Below, piece by piece: positions 37,297 to 45,851 of a stretch of DNA of 64,000 bases. Every line of letters begins with the position of its first letter. The first letter of the stretch is position 1. Location of the stretch: the NCBI RefSeq assembly GCF_000014425.1, contig NC_008530.1, positions 1,798,001 through 1,862,000 of the forward strand, read 5' to 3'. The stretch comes from Lactobacillus gasseri ATCC 33323 = JCM 1131 (GTDB lineage Bacteria > Bacillota > Bacilli > Lactobacillales > Lactobacillaceae). The notes under the pieces are model-generated. The model saw nothing but the letters and a program-made list of their open reading frames with translations, made no database searches and was not told where the DNA came from. The translations under genes and the position numbers were made by a program.

Positions 37297-38223
37297 ATGT
37301 CTGCTGAAGCTAAGCAAGGCTACTATGAATTAGTTGAACCACGTACACTATTTAATTCAATTATTCCCGTATTATTAGGAATGATGTATACAGAATATAA
37401 TTTTCAGTTTTTCAGAATTTTTCCTACAATTGAAATGTGTATTGCCACAATCGTTCTACAAGTTTTCATGAACGTAAATGATGGCTATTGGGATTATAAA
37501 CGTGAAAAAGCAGCTAAAACGGGTGATCATAAGAAGAATCCCATTGGTAAGTATCACCTTAATCCTAAACACGTTTTAGCTTTTGTTTGGGTATTATTCA
37601 TCATTTCAGCTGTTTGCGCTATTCTGATTGGATTTCAAACTAATATCTATATTTGGATTGTTGGAATTATTTGTTATGCTATTGCTATTTCTTATTCAAC
37701 GGGTTCACACACAAGTTCTGCTGGACCGTTTGGAGAGATTGCAGCTTGTTTTGCAATGGGCTTTGGTATTTTCTTGGTAATGGTTTACATCAATGTTTGT
37801 TCTAAGGTTTCCTTTAATTGGAACTTTATTTATCCAATTATTCTAGCTGCTGGAATACCTGAAATTTGTAACTTTACTTTAATGCTAGGTAACAATTTAT
37901 GTGATCATGATGCCGATATTGCAAATGGTCGCCACACACTAGTTTCATACATTGGAATCAAAGGCGGATTATATTTATTTGTATTCAATTATTTACTTGG
38001 TTTCTTTTTAACAGGTTGGGCAATTTGGATTGGTGTCCTTCCTTGGAGTGTAGCTTTAATTTTAATTTGTATTCCAACTATCTATAAGAACATGCGCTTT
38101 CTTTGGAAAATCCAAACTAAACCTAAATCATTTCCTAAAGTGGTGCAAAATACACAAGTTCTATTTATTACTGAAGCCGTTGGATTCTTTATTGGTTTGA
38201 TTTTAAATCTTAGAATTAGATAA
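37297..38223 (+). CDS. menA: UbiA-type prenyltransferase, MenA-like
   Basis: 308-residue membrane prenyltransferase. The two aspartate motifs are NVNDGYWDYKREK and NNLCDHDADIANGRHT, as in 1,4-dihydroxy-2-naphthoate prenyltransferase, the step that makes demethylmenaquinone. 21 bases after cydC, so the operon supplies both the oxidase and its quinone; the rest of the menaquinone pathway is not in the window, pointing to scavenged DHNA. Confidence 0.88.
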   Translation: MSAEAKQGYYELVEPRTLFNSIIPVLLGMMYTEYNFQFFRIFPTIEMCIATIVLQVFMNVNDGYWDYKREKAAKTGDHKKNPIGKYHLNPKHVLAFVWVLFIISAVCAILIGFQTNIYIWIVGIICYAIAISYSTGSHTSSAGPFGEIAACFAMGFGIFLVMVYINVCSKVSFNWNFIYPIILAAGIPEICNFTLMLGNNLCDHDADIANGRHTLVSYIGIKGGLYLFVFNYLLGFFLTGWAIWIGVLPWSVALILICIPTIYKNMRFLWKIQTKPKSFPKVVQNTQVLFITEAVGFFIGLILNLRIR

Positions 38224-38224
38224 T

Positions 38225-38276
38225 AAAATAAGGTCGAAACTTCATCTTAGTACGAAGTTTCGACCTTATTTTATTT
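38225..38276. terminator. Bidirectional terminator menA / solute-binding gene
   Basis: AAATAAGGTCGAAACTTC pairs perfectly with its reverse complement across an 11-base loop; T-rich on both strands. Confidence 0.92.
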
Positions 38277-38286
38277 CAAATTATTT

Positions 38287-39582
38287 TTATTGCTTCCACG
38301 CTGCATCAAATTTTGCTTTACCTGCTTTAATTTGATTATCAACATTTTGACCATTCTTAGCTGCATACAAAATCTTAGCCATAATTGGATCTAATTGACT
38401 ATAGGCAGCGTTTGAGTTCTTAGCTACTGGAATACTGTACAAGTGTTTCATAGCCCCTTCTAGCTTAGCTGGAAGCTTAGTCTTGGTGTTTTCTTTGTAT
38501 TCTTTAGATTTCACAACAGAATCATTAACTGGAATATAGCCAGTTGCATTTGCCCATTTAAGTTGAGTAGATTTAGAAGTTAAAAATTGCATATATTTAA
38601 ATGCGGCAGTTCTTTGCGTTGCTGTTGCTTTTTTAAACATATAAATATCAGTACCTTGCTGCATAGTATATTTACCAGGACGCGCAGCTACATCATAAGT
38701 AAACTTATCACCGACTGCCTTTTTAACGTAGCCTTCACCTGCTGATGTTCCAATATACATTGCTACCTTTTCATTAGCAAATGGACCTGATAAGTAGTGT
38801 GCTGAACCAGCAGTTGTAAAGTAGCCCTTCTTCATACCTTGAGCGTAGTAATCAATAACTTTCTTGGAATCTTTACCAGTAAAGTTAACTTTATCAGTTA
38901 AATTAATTCCTTCATTTTTCATACCCAAAGTATAGTAATTAGCTAAAGAATCAAAACCTGCACCAATAACTTGATGGTTACTCTTCTTATAAATAGTTTC
39001 TGAAACTTGTGCTAATTCCTTCATAGTTGTAGGAACTTTTTTAATACCATATTTTTCAAACATGGACTTGTTATAGGTTAAAACTTCAATAGATTTATTA
39101 AATGGAATACCGTATTGTTTTCCTTGAATTTTAGCTCCATCCAATAATTCAGTTCTAATATTTGACTTAGTAGCACTTCCCCAACCGAGCTTACTGTTAT
39201 TAATGTATGAGGAAAGATCAACCAACATATTACTCTTAGCAGCATTATAGAGCCAACCAGGATATGCTTGCGTAATTGTTGGTAAATTATTTGGCGATTG
39301 TAGTGTCGAATTTACCTTGGCTTGTAAATCAATGTAAGAACCCTGATTTTCAAGCTTGATTTTAATATTAGGATTTTTCTTTTCAAATTCTGCAGTTAAT
39401 TTCTCTAATTCTGCACGCTGACCACCATTCATTCCATGCCAAAAGGTTACCGTAGTTTTCTTTGTAATTTTAGTTGGAATATTTGCTGCTGAACTATCTT
39501 CTTTATTTTCTTTTGAACATCCAGTAGCAATTAATGCCACCCCTGCAACTAAACCTAAAGCAATCTTTTTATATAAATTCAT
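38287..39582 (-). CDS. Sugar-type ABC substrate-binding lipoprotein (UgpB-like)
   Basis: 431 residues, lipoprotein signal with lipobox IATGC, then a family 1 extracellular solute-binding fold (KKTTVTFWHGMNGGQRAELE). Resembles glycerol-3-phosphate/oligosaccharide binders. I start at ATG 39582 after GGAGGATTTTG, removing 11 residues from the longer frame. No permease or ATPase genes are adjacent. Confidence 0.85.
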   Translation of the reverse strand: MNLYKKIALGLVAGVALIATGCSKENKEDSSAANIPTKITKKTTVTFWHGMNGGQRAELEKLTAEFEKKNPNIKIKLENQGSYIDLQAKVNSTLQSPNNLPTITQAYPGWLYNAAKSNMLVDLSSYINNSKLGWGSATKSNIRTELLDGAKIQGKQYGIPFNKSIEVLTYNKSMFEKYGIKKVPTTMKELAQVSETIYKKSNHQVIGAGFDSLANYYTLGMKNEGINLTDKVNFTGKDSKKVIDYYAQGMKKGYFTTAGSAHYLSGPFANEKVAMYIGTSAGEGYVKKAVGDKFTYDVAARPGKYTMQQGTDIYMFKKATATQRTAAFKYMQFLTSKSTQLKWANATGYIPVNDSVVKSKEYKENTKTKLPAKLEGAMKHLYSIPVAKNSNAAYSQLDPIMAKILYAAKNGQNVDNQIKAGKAKFDAAWKQ

Positions 39583-39871
39583 CAAAATCCTCCAGTAATT
39601 TAAAAATTGAAGCACTATTTATTGTACCAAAGTAAAAATCATATACAAGATATTGTAGTGTAAAAAATTGAATTTTTTATTTTGAAATTTTTTATATTTT
39701 AAATTACGCGAAAAACGCGCATTATACGTAGCTTTTGTATATATAAAATACGGATATATACGTACATTATAAAGAATAATGTTTATAATTATTCATATTT
39801 TTCCTTGAATTACGATTAATAGTCTGCTATCTTTAAATCGTCAACTTCATTAAATAGTTCTGGAGGAAAAA

Positions 39872-40804
39872 ATGAAGATAAAGAAATTTTTGATTGGCGC
39901 TGCTATGGTTTTACTCGCTGCAACAAGTGCAGCTTGCTCGAACAGTAAATCTGCTTCTAAATCAAGCGATGGTTATACTCCTAAGGAGTTAAACGTTCAA
40001 TTCGTTCCTAGTGTCCAAGCTTCTAAGCTTGAAGCTAAAGCTAAACCATTACAGGGTTTACTTGAAAAGCAATTACACATGCCCGTTCACGTAACTGTTT
40101 CAACTGATAATTCCGCTTTGGTTGAAGCAATGGCATCTAAGAAAGTTGATGTCGGTTTCTTACCACCTGATGCTTATGTTTTAGCTCACAAACGTGGTGT
40201 AGCTGACGTTTTACTTCAGGCACAACGCTATGGCTACGATGAACCAAGTGGTAAGCAAAATCATAAATTGATGGATAGCTACCGTTCAATGATCGTTGTT
40301 AAAAAAGGATCTAAGATTAAGTCTTGGAAAGACCTTAAAGGTAAAACTATCGCAGTTCAAGACCCAACTTCTACTTCTGGCTATGTCCTACCAATTGCCG
40401 AACTTCACAAGAAAGGTTTAAATGTACCAAAGGATTGTAAGTTAGTTCAAGTTAAGGGACACGATCAAGCTGTTTTATCAGTTTATAACGGAGACGCTGA
40501 CGCTGCCTTTGTCTTCTCAGACGCTCGTCCACTTGCTGCTAAGGATGCACCAGCTGTAATGAAGGATGTTGTTCCAATTTACTTCACTAAGTACATTCCA
40601 AACGATACTGTTTCAGTTAGAAGTGGTATGTCTAAGTCATTCAAAAAGAAGCTTGCTAAAGCATTCAAGGATATTGCTAAGACTAAGAAAGGCAAGAAGA
40701 TCCTTGAAAACATTTACCAACACTATGGCTATGTAGATTCTAAAGACTCTAACTTCAATATTGTTCGTGAATATGAAGCTGAAGCTAAAAAAGCTCAAAA
40801 ATAA
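39872..40804 (+). CDS. PhnD-like phosphate/phosphonate-binding lipoprotein
   Basis: 310 residues: signal with lipobox TSAAC, then PhnD-type binding domain (LNVQFVPSVQA, VDVGFLPPDAYVLA, QDPTSTSGYVLP). Binds phosphonate, phosphite or related oxyanions. The partner PhnC/PhnE genes are absent here. GGAGG precedes the ATG. The 289-bp AT-rich gap upstream holds divergent promoters. Confidence 0.85.
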   Translation: MKIKKFLIGAAMVLLAATSAACSNSKSASKSSDGYTPKELNVQFVPSVQASKLEAKAKPLQGLLEKQLHMPVHVTVSTDNSALVEAMASKKVDVGFLPPDAYVLAHKRGVADVLLQAQRYGYDEPSGKQNHKLMDSYRSMIVVKKGSKIKSWKDLKGKTIAVQDPTSTSGYVLPIAELHKKGLNVPKDCKLVQVKGHDQAVLSVYNGDADAAFVFSDARPLAAKDAPAVMKDVVPIYFTKYIPNDTVSVRSGMSKSFKKKLAKAFKDIAKTKKGKKILENIYQHYGYVDSKDSNFNIVREYEAEAKKAQK

Positions 40805-40817
40805 GTTTAATATTTTT

Positions 40818-40856
40818 AAAGGCCACCCTGCTTTGACTTGTAGGATGGCCTTTTTC
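40818..40856 (+). terminator. Terminator after PhnD-like gene
   Basis: AAAGGCCACCCT / AGGATGGCCTTT stem then T5. Confidence 0.85.
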
Positions 40857-40896
40857 TCGTTTAAAATTAGAGTAGATTTTTAACCGAGGTTTTTAA

Positions 40897-41970
40897 ATGA
40901 AACTAAATAAAAAATTTTCTCTATTACTAATAGCAAGTATGATCTTTCTAAGCTTAAGTGCTTGTAGCAAACCCACTCATGAAGACCAAACAAATAAAAA
41001 ATTAACTAATCACATCGCCTTAATCTCAGACACCAACGGCATTAAGGATAATTCTTTAAATCAATCTGCTTGGCAAGGTGTTAAGAATTACGGTACTAAG
41101 AATAATCTTGTTGAAGGAAATAAAGGCTACAATTACTTCGTTCCTAAAGATCCTAAAGATTATCAAGCAACCATCTCAAAAGCCTTAGACAATGATTTTT
41201 CAACAATTATTGGCGTTGGTTATACACTTAGGCCTAATATTATTAAGGCAGCTAAGAATAATCCTAAAAAGAACTTTGTTATTATTGATACTCATGCTTC
41301 TAAGATCAAAAACTTGGCTAGTATCTCTTTTAAAAATCAAGAAGGAGCTTATTTAGCAGGCGTTGCAGCTGCCTACACCACAAAAAGCCACACAGTGGGA
41401 CTTATTTTAGGACAAGACAGTAAAGAAATGGATTCCTTTAAAGCTGGTTTTACTCAAGGTGTTGCAGCTACTAGCCGTAAACTTCACAAGCATATTAAAG
41501 TATTAACCCAAACTGTAGGTAACTTTTCGGATGCTAATAAAGCTCATGATATTGCCCAGGAAATGTACAGCAAGAAAGCTGATATAATCTTTCAAGCTGC
41601 AGGCAAAAGCGGTCAAGGCGTCTTTAAGGCTGCCAAAGAAGTCAATCAAGCCAATCCGGTAGGACAAAAAGTTTGGGTTATTGGTTCAGATGAGGATCAA
41701 ACAAAACTTGGAAATTACCAGGCAAAAGGCGGTCAACCAGCTAATTTTACCCTTACCTCTGTAATCAAAAGCGCAGATGTAGCTGTTGAAGATCTTGCTA
41801 ATCAAACTGCTAAGGGTGATTTTCCTGGTGGAAAGAACTTAAATTACGGTCTTAAAAACAAGGGTATTTCTCTAGTACAAGGTAATTTATCTTATCACAC
41901 CTGGATCAAAGTTCAGAAAGCTAAGCAGAAAATTATTGATGGTAAAATCAAAATAATGGTTGATCGCTAA
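40897..41970 (+). CDS. BMP-family nucleoside-binding lipoprotein
   Basis: 357 residues, lipobox LSACS at the end of the signal peptide, then a basic membrane protein (PnrA/Med) fold with IALISDTNGIKDNSLNQSAW and EGAYLAGVAAAY. Relatives bind purine nucleosides for an ABC importer; no importer genes are nearby. Confidence 0.85.
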   Translation: MKLNKKFSLLLIASMIFLSLSACSKPTHEDQTNKKLTNHIALISDTNGIKDNSLNQSAWQGVKNYGTKNNLVEGNKGYNYFVPKDPKDYQATISKALDNDFSTIIGVGYTLRPNIIKAAKNNPKKNFVIIDTHASKIKNLASISFKNQEGAYLAGVAAAYTTKSHTVGLILGQDSKEMDSFKAGFTQGVAATSRKLHKHIKVLTQTVGNFSDANKAHDIAQEMYSKKADIIFQAAGKSGQGVFKAAKEVNQANPVGQKVWVIGSDEDQTKLGNYQAKGGQPANFTLTSVIKSADVAVEDLANQTAKGDFPGGKNLNYGLKNKGISLVQGNLSYHTWIKVQKAKQKIIDGKIKIMVDR

Positions 41971-41999
41971 AAAAGCTGTAGCATATATAAGTTCAGCAC

Positions 42000-42050
42000 A
42001 AAAAAGTCATATTAACTTCTGGCAAAAAGTTACTTGTGGCTTTTTTTCTT
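42000..42050 (+). terminator. Terminator after BMP gene
   Basis: AAAAAGTCA...AACTT / AAGTT...TGTGGCTTTTT imperfect stem with T7. Confidence 0.65.
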
Positions 42051-42131
42051 TACTCTTGTTTCTCCATTAGTACTCATATTACAAAACACACTATAATATA
42101 GTTGTATAGATACAAAGAAAGCGTGTTTAAG

Positions 42132-43016
42132 ATGGCTAATGAAAGTAAAATAGTAACTCTAAAAAATGGTTATCATGTATGGACTCGTAAAGAAGGACAT
42201 GGTCCGATTAAGATTTTACTTCTGCACGGTGGTCCCGGTATGGATCATGAATATCTTGAGCCTTTTTCCGATTACATTAAAATACATCCTGAGATAGAAA
42301 TTATCTATTATGATCAATTGGGATCATACTTTTCAGATCAACCTAATGATCCAAAGCTATGGACAATTCCTCGTTTTATAGAAGAAATAGAAGAAGTTCG
42401 TAAAGCATGGAATCTAGATCAATTTTATTTATACGGTCAATCATTTGGCGGATTATTTGCTTTAGAATATGCCGCTTCTAAATATGGTAAACATGTGAAA
42501 GCCCTAATTGATTCAAACATGGTCGATTCATATCAAGATTACGCAAAATATATTAATAAGTACCGCGAATCAATGGATCCTGCTGATGTTTCATATATGA
42601 AGAAGCAAGAAGAACAACACAACTATAATGATCCTCATTATCAAGAATTATTGATGAAACTATATCACCGCTGCATTTGTAGAATATCCCCATGGCCAGA
42701 TGCCGTGCAAAGAACTTTTGACCATATGAATGAGCAAGTTTATGTCACCCTACAAGGACCAACGGAATTTAACATTACTGGTTCATGTAAAAATTGGACA
42801 ATTCGGGATCGTTTATCCAAAATTACGATGCCTACTCTTGTATTAGGAGGAAAATATGACAGCATGAATCCAGATGACATTAAAGCTTTGGCCGATAGAT
42901 TACCTAATGGCACAGCTCATATATGTCCTAATGGAAGCCACTTTTCTATCTTCGATGATCAAGAAGATTATTTTAATGCTATTACCAACTTTATTACATC
43001 AGTAGAAAAAGAATAA
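42132..43016 (+). CDS. Proline iminopeptidase-family alpha/beta hydrolase
   Basis: 294 residues. The oxyanion motif LLHGGPGMDHEYLEPF, nucleophile GQSFGG and final His in NGSHFSIFDD match proline iminopeptidases (PepI/PepIP, S33), which release N-terminal proline. ATG 42132 (MANESKIVTL) chosen; the longer frame adds ten residues with no homologous look. Single-gene unit. Confidence 0.85.
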   Translation: MANESKIVTLKNGYHVWTRKEGHGPIKILLLHGGPGMDHEYLEPFSDYIKIHPEIEIIYYDQLGSYFSDQPNDPKLWTIPRFIEEIEEVRKAWNLDQFYLYGQSFGGLFALEYAASKYGKHVKALIDSNMVDSYQDYAKYINKYRESMDPADVSYMKKQEEQHNYNDPHYQELLMKLYHRCICRISPWPDAVQRTFDHMNEQVYVTLQGPTEFNITGSCKNWTIRDRLSKITMPTLVLGGKYDSMNPDDIKALADRLPNGTAHICPNGSHFSIFDDQEDYFNAITNFITSVEKE

Positions 43017-43018
43017 GA

Positions 43019-43056
43019 AAAAACTAGAGCTTACAAATTTAAGCTCTAGTTTTTTG
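43019..43056 (+). terminator. Terminator after peptidase gene
   Basis: AAAACTAGAGCTTA / TAAGCTCTAGTTTT stem then T run. Confidence 0.88.
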
Positions 43057-43069
43057 TGCTATGACGATG

Positions 43070-44086
43070 TTATGGTAATTGTTCTGGGCTATTGAAAAAT
43101 AGACTTACTGCCAATCTTCTCACATTTATCCATTTTTGGTTTCTTCTAGTAGGATTTACTCGATTAGTTAAACAAATAAAGAAAGTAGAATGATCTAAAT
43201 CAAGTGCAATTGATGTTCCAGTAAATCCAGTATGCCATAAAGTTTTACTATTTTTATTCCATCTTTGCCACCCTAAAGTTCTACCCATAAAGTTATATTT
43301 AAATAGTACATTAATTATATCAGATGGAATTATCGTTTTGTCTTTATACCTTCCTTTTTGAAGATACATTATGCAGAACTTTTTTAGATCCCCAATTGTA
43401 GAAAATAATCCTGCATTACCTGAAACTCCATTTAACATATAAGCTGTTTCATCATGAACTTCGCCCTGAATCAATCCTCTTTGATCCGTCTTTTCTGTTG
43501 GTACAAAATCCTGTTTATTTTTATTTAAACAATATCCTGTACTATTCATTTTTAAAGGTTCAAAGACATGGACCTTTAAGCTTTCATCAAGAGACTCTTT
43601 ATCCACTTTTTCAATAATCATCCCTAGCAAAATAAAATTAAGATCAGAATATATCATATCTGTTCCAGTTGGATAAATAAGTTTCTGTTTAAAAATAGCA
43701 TCTATCACTTCATCTTTATTTGCATATGAATATACATTGGATAAATCAGCAGCCAATCCAGAATTATGAAGCAAAAGATTCTTAATAGTAATATCTGGAT
43801 AACTAATTTGTGGAAAATATTTACTTACTTTATCATCTAAATCAATAATTTTCTTCCCCAATAATTGAAGTATACGACTTGTTACACCAACAACTTTAGT
43901 TAGCGATGCTAAGTCATAAACATCGCCATCTTTTAACGGTATTTCCTTGTCATAAGTTTTGTACCCTAAAAAACTAGTTTCTACTATTTTATTTTTTATA
44001 TCTTCTAAGGCATAGCTTATCCCGGGCGTAGCACAATCAGTTATTGCTTGTTTCATTAATATAGATATTTCATTAGTATTTTTCAT
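43070..44086 (-). CDS. Cytosolic serine hydrolase (beta-lactamase/esterase-like)
   Basis: 338 residues, class C-like serine hydrolase: SxxK as SLTK in YDLASLTKVVG, YSDLNF as second motif, HTG in TLWHTGFTG as third. No signal peptide, so probably cytosolic. It follows the muropeptide-locus EIIC on the same strand beyond a hairpin, which suggests it trims imported peptidoglycan fragments; the exact bond is unknown. Confidence 0.8.
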   Translation of the reverse strand: MKNTNEISILMKQAITDCATPGISYALEDIKNKIVETSFLGYKTYDKEIPLKDGDVYDLASLTKVVGVTSRILQLLGKKIIDLDDKVSKYFPQISYPDITIKNLLLHNSGLAADLSNVYSYANKDEVIDAIFKQKLIYPTGTDMIYSDLNFILLGMIIEKVDKESLDESLKVHVFEPLKMNSTGYCLNKNKQDFVPTEKTDQRGLIQGEVHDETAYMLNGVSGNAGLFSTIGDLKKFCIMYLQKGRYKDKTIIPSDIINVLFKYNFMGRTLGWQRWNKNSKTLWHTGFTGTSIALDLDHSTFFICLTNRVNPTRRNQKWINVRRLAVSLFFNSPEQLP

Positions 44087-44104
44087 TTATATTTCTCCAA
44101 AATT

Positions 44105-44141
44105 AAAGCCCACTATAACTTTTCTAGCTATAGTGGGCTTC
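44105..44141 (-). terminator. Hairpin between EIIC and serine hydrolase
   Basis: AAGCCCACTATA / TATAGTGGGCTT stem with a T-rich minus-strand tail; may reduce expression of the downstream hydrolase. Confidence 0.75.
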
Positions 44142-44151
44142 CTATTAAACA

Positions 44152-45609
44152 CTAAGCATTTTCTTTTGCTAATCTCTTAAACTTATTCAGCGTATCAAAA
44201 AGTGCAATTATCTTTGTGCTTATAGTTGTTTTTAAAGAACTAGATTCAACCGATAAATTATTGTCAGTTAAATTAATTGCTTCAACATTATTACCTTTTG
44301 AAGCTTCTGTATTAGTAGATTTACTTGCGCTGTCTTTAGCTTCCTTTTCTAGTTGTTTCTTATCCCAAACTTTAAAGAATGGATAGTAAATAACAATAGA
44401 AATAATGACGTTAATAATAGATAAAACAGCAGCACGCCAATCAAATCCAGTTGCCATATAAGCCCCAATTGGTCCTGGTAAAGTCCATGGAACCAAAGCG
44501 ATAGTACGTGATACTAAATGAAGAGCCATTGCAAAGTATGTCAAAGCACCAGTTACCATAGGTGTTACAACAAATGGAATTGCAAAGTATGGGTTTAAAA
44601 CAATTGGTAAACCAAAAATAATAGGTTCATTAATGTTGAAAATACTTGGAATAATAACTGCCTTACCTAAGGTCTTACCAAATGAAGACTTAGACATAAA
44701 GGCTAACAAAATACATAGACCTAAGATAGTACCTGAACCACCAATATAAACAAACCATTGGAAGAATTGTTCAGTCATAAATCTTGGAGCATTAGCAGCG
44801 CTCACGCCATGTGCAATTGATGCCATGTTTGCATCTAGGTTCTTGTACCAGTATGGATAAATTGGAGTCGAAGTAATAGCACCATGGATACCAAATAACC
44901 AAAATAGTGAGTTAAAGAATGGTGGAATAACTGATGAAATAAAGTTATCTTTACCAAAGTTAGACAATGGTGACAATATTGCCAAAAGTCCTGCATTCAA
45001 GTCAAAATGCAATACTTCTTTAATTACCCAAGCTAAAATAATAATTACTGAAGCTGGTACCAAAGAAACAAATGAATTAGAAACTGCAGGTGGAACACCA
45101 TCCGGCATCTTAATAACTAAATTCTTCTCTTTAAACCAACGAATAATTTCAACTGATATCATTGAAACTAACATTGCAGTAAACAAACCTTGTGCACCAA
45201 AATTGGTTGAAGGAAGAACTGTTCCAGCTAACATGCCAGATAATTTAGCTGCTTTAGCTGTTAAAGTACCTGGACTTACAGCTAATATAAAGAATGCCAT
45301 CGTTGCAACAGTAGCTGAAGAATTTCTATCCAGTTGATAGTGCTCAGCCAATGCAGCAGCCATCGCATAGCATGAATACAAGGCCATCATACCAATAGAA
45401 AAAGTAACTGGTACTTGCAATGCAGGTAAATATGGAGTAATAAACTTTTTCCAACTATCTATTGGAAATTGAGAAATAATTGTAAAGAATGAACCGACAA
45501 TAGCTACGGGAATAATAACTGCCATCCCATCTCTAATTGCCACAAAATAGCGATTACCCGCTAGTTTCGACATTTTAGAGGTGATTTTTGCGGCATTAAA
45601 CTTAGCCAT
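44152..45609 (-). CDS. PTS EIIC, Lac/cellobiose family, of muropeptide locus
   Basis: 485 residues, starts MAKFNAAKITSKM after GGGAGG; ten-helix EIIC with IIFGLPIVLNPYFAIPFVV and a PGPIGAY loop. A C-terminal tail of about 60 residues, rich in Ser/Asn/Lys and ending in a helix, exceeds the usual family length. Divergent from the kinase/MupG/MurQ operon, so probably imports an amino-sugar disaccharide or muropeptide. It is not the MurP type (no fused EIIB), and its EIIA/EIIB are elsewhere. Confidence 0.85.
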   Translation of the reverse strand: MAKFNAAKITSKMSKLAGNRYFVAIRDGMAVIIPVAIVGSFFTIISQFPIDSWKKFITPYLPALQVPVTFSIGMMALYSCYAMAAALAEHYQLDRNSSATVATMAFFILAVSPGTLTAKAAKLSGMLAGTVLPSTNFGAQGLFTAMLVSMISVEIIRWFKEKNLVIKMPDGVPPAVSNSFVSLVPASVIIILAWVIKEVLHFDLNAGLLAILSPLSNFGKDNFISSVIPPFFNSLFWLFGIHGAITSTPIYPYWYKNLDANMASIAHGVSAANAPRFMTEQFFQWFVYIGGSGTILGLCILLAFMSKSSFGKTLGKAVIIPSIFNINEPIIFGLPIVLNPYFAIPFVVTPMVTGALTYFAMALHLVSRTIALVPWTLPGPIGAYMATGFDWRAAVLSIINVIISIVIYYPFFKVWDKKQLEKEAKDSASKSTNTEASKGNNVEAINLTDNNLSVESSSLKTTISTKIIALFDTLNKFKRLAKENA

Positions 45610-45705
45610 ATTAATACCTCCCGATATATGAAACAAAAGTTAATATAACGTATGAATGAATACGCTATCACTTCTGGCTTTAATATAGCACTATTTTTCA
45701 GAAAA

Positions 45706-45720
45706 TGAAATATTTTTTCT
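45706..45720. promoter_or_regulatory. Operator-like palindrome 1 of divergent muropeptide promoters
   Basis: TGAAATATTTTTTCT: inverted repeat TGAAA-N5-TTTC(T), one base from the perfect copy 51 bp away. It overlaps a TTTCAT -35 of the EIIC promoter (minus strand, -10 TATATT 17 bp on). Shape fits RpiR/MurR-type regulators. Confidence 0.5.
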
Positions 45721-45756
45721 TAATTATGTTTATTTTATGCATTTTTAGATATTTTG

Positions 45757-45771
45757 TGAAATATTTTTTCA
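45757..45771. promoter_or_regulatory. Operator-like palindrome 2
   Basis: TGAAATATTTTTTCA, perfect TGAAA-N5-TTTCA inverted repeat 8 bp upstream of the kinase-gene -35 element. Confidence 0.5.
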
Positions 45772-45778
45772 AGTTTTA

Positions 45779-45820
45779 TTGAATAGTTACATAAAAAAAG
45801 TTACTATGAAATCGCATACA
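45779..45820 (+). promoter_or_regulatory. Promoter of the muropeptide operon with overlapping cre site
   Basis: -35 TTGAAT (45779-45784), 17-bp spacer, -10 TACTAT (45802-45807). TGAAATCGCATACA at 45807-45820 matches the cre consensus TGNAANCGNWNNCA at every defined position and overlaps the -10/start region, so CcpA should repress the operon on preferred sugars. Confidence 0.65.
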
Positions 45821-45851
45821 GTATTAGTAAAAAGTGCTTAGGAGGTTTCTC

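Noticed and set aside
39616-39871. AT-rich stretch with GCGAAAAACGCGC and TATATA repeats as a possible origin or riboswitch
   Set aside because: Only short imperfect palindromes, no DnaA-box cluster and no known aptamer pattern; best seen as divergent promoter DNA.
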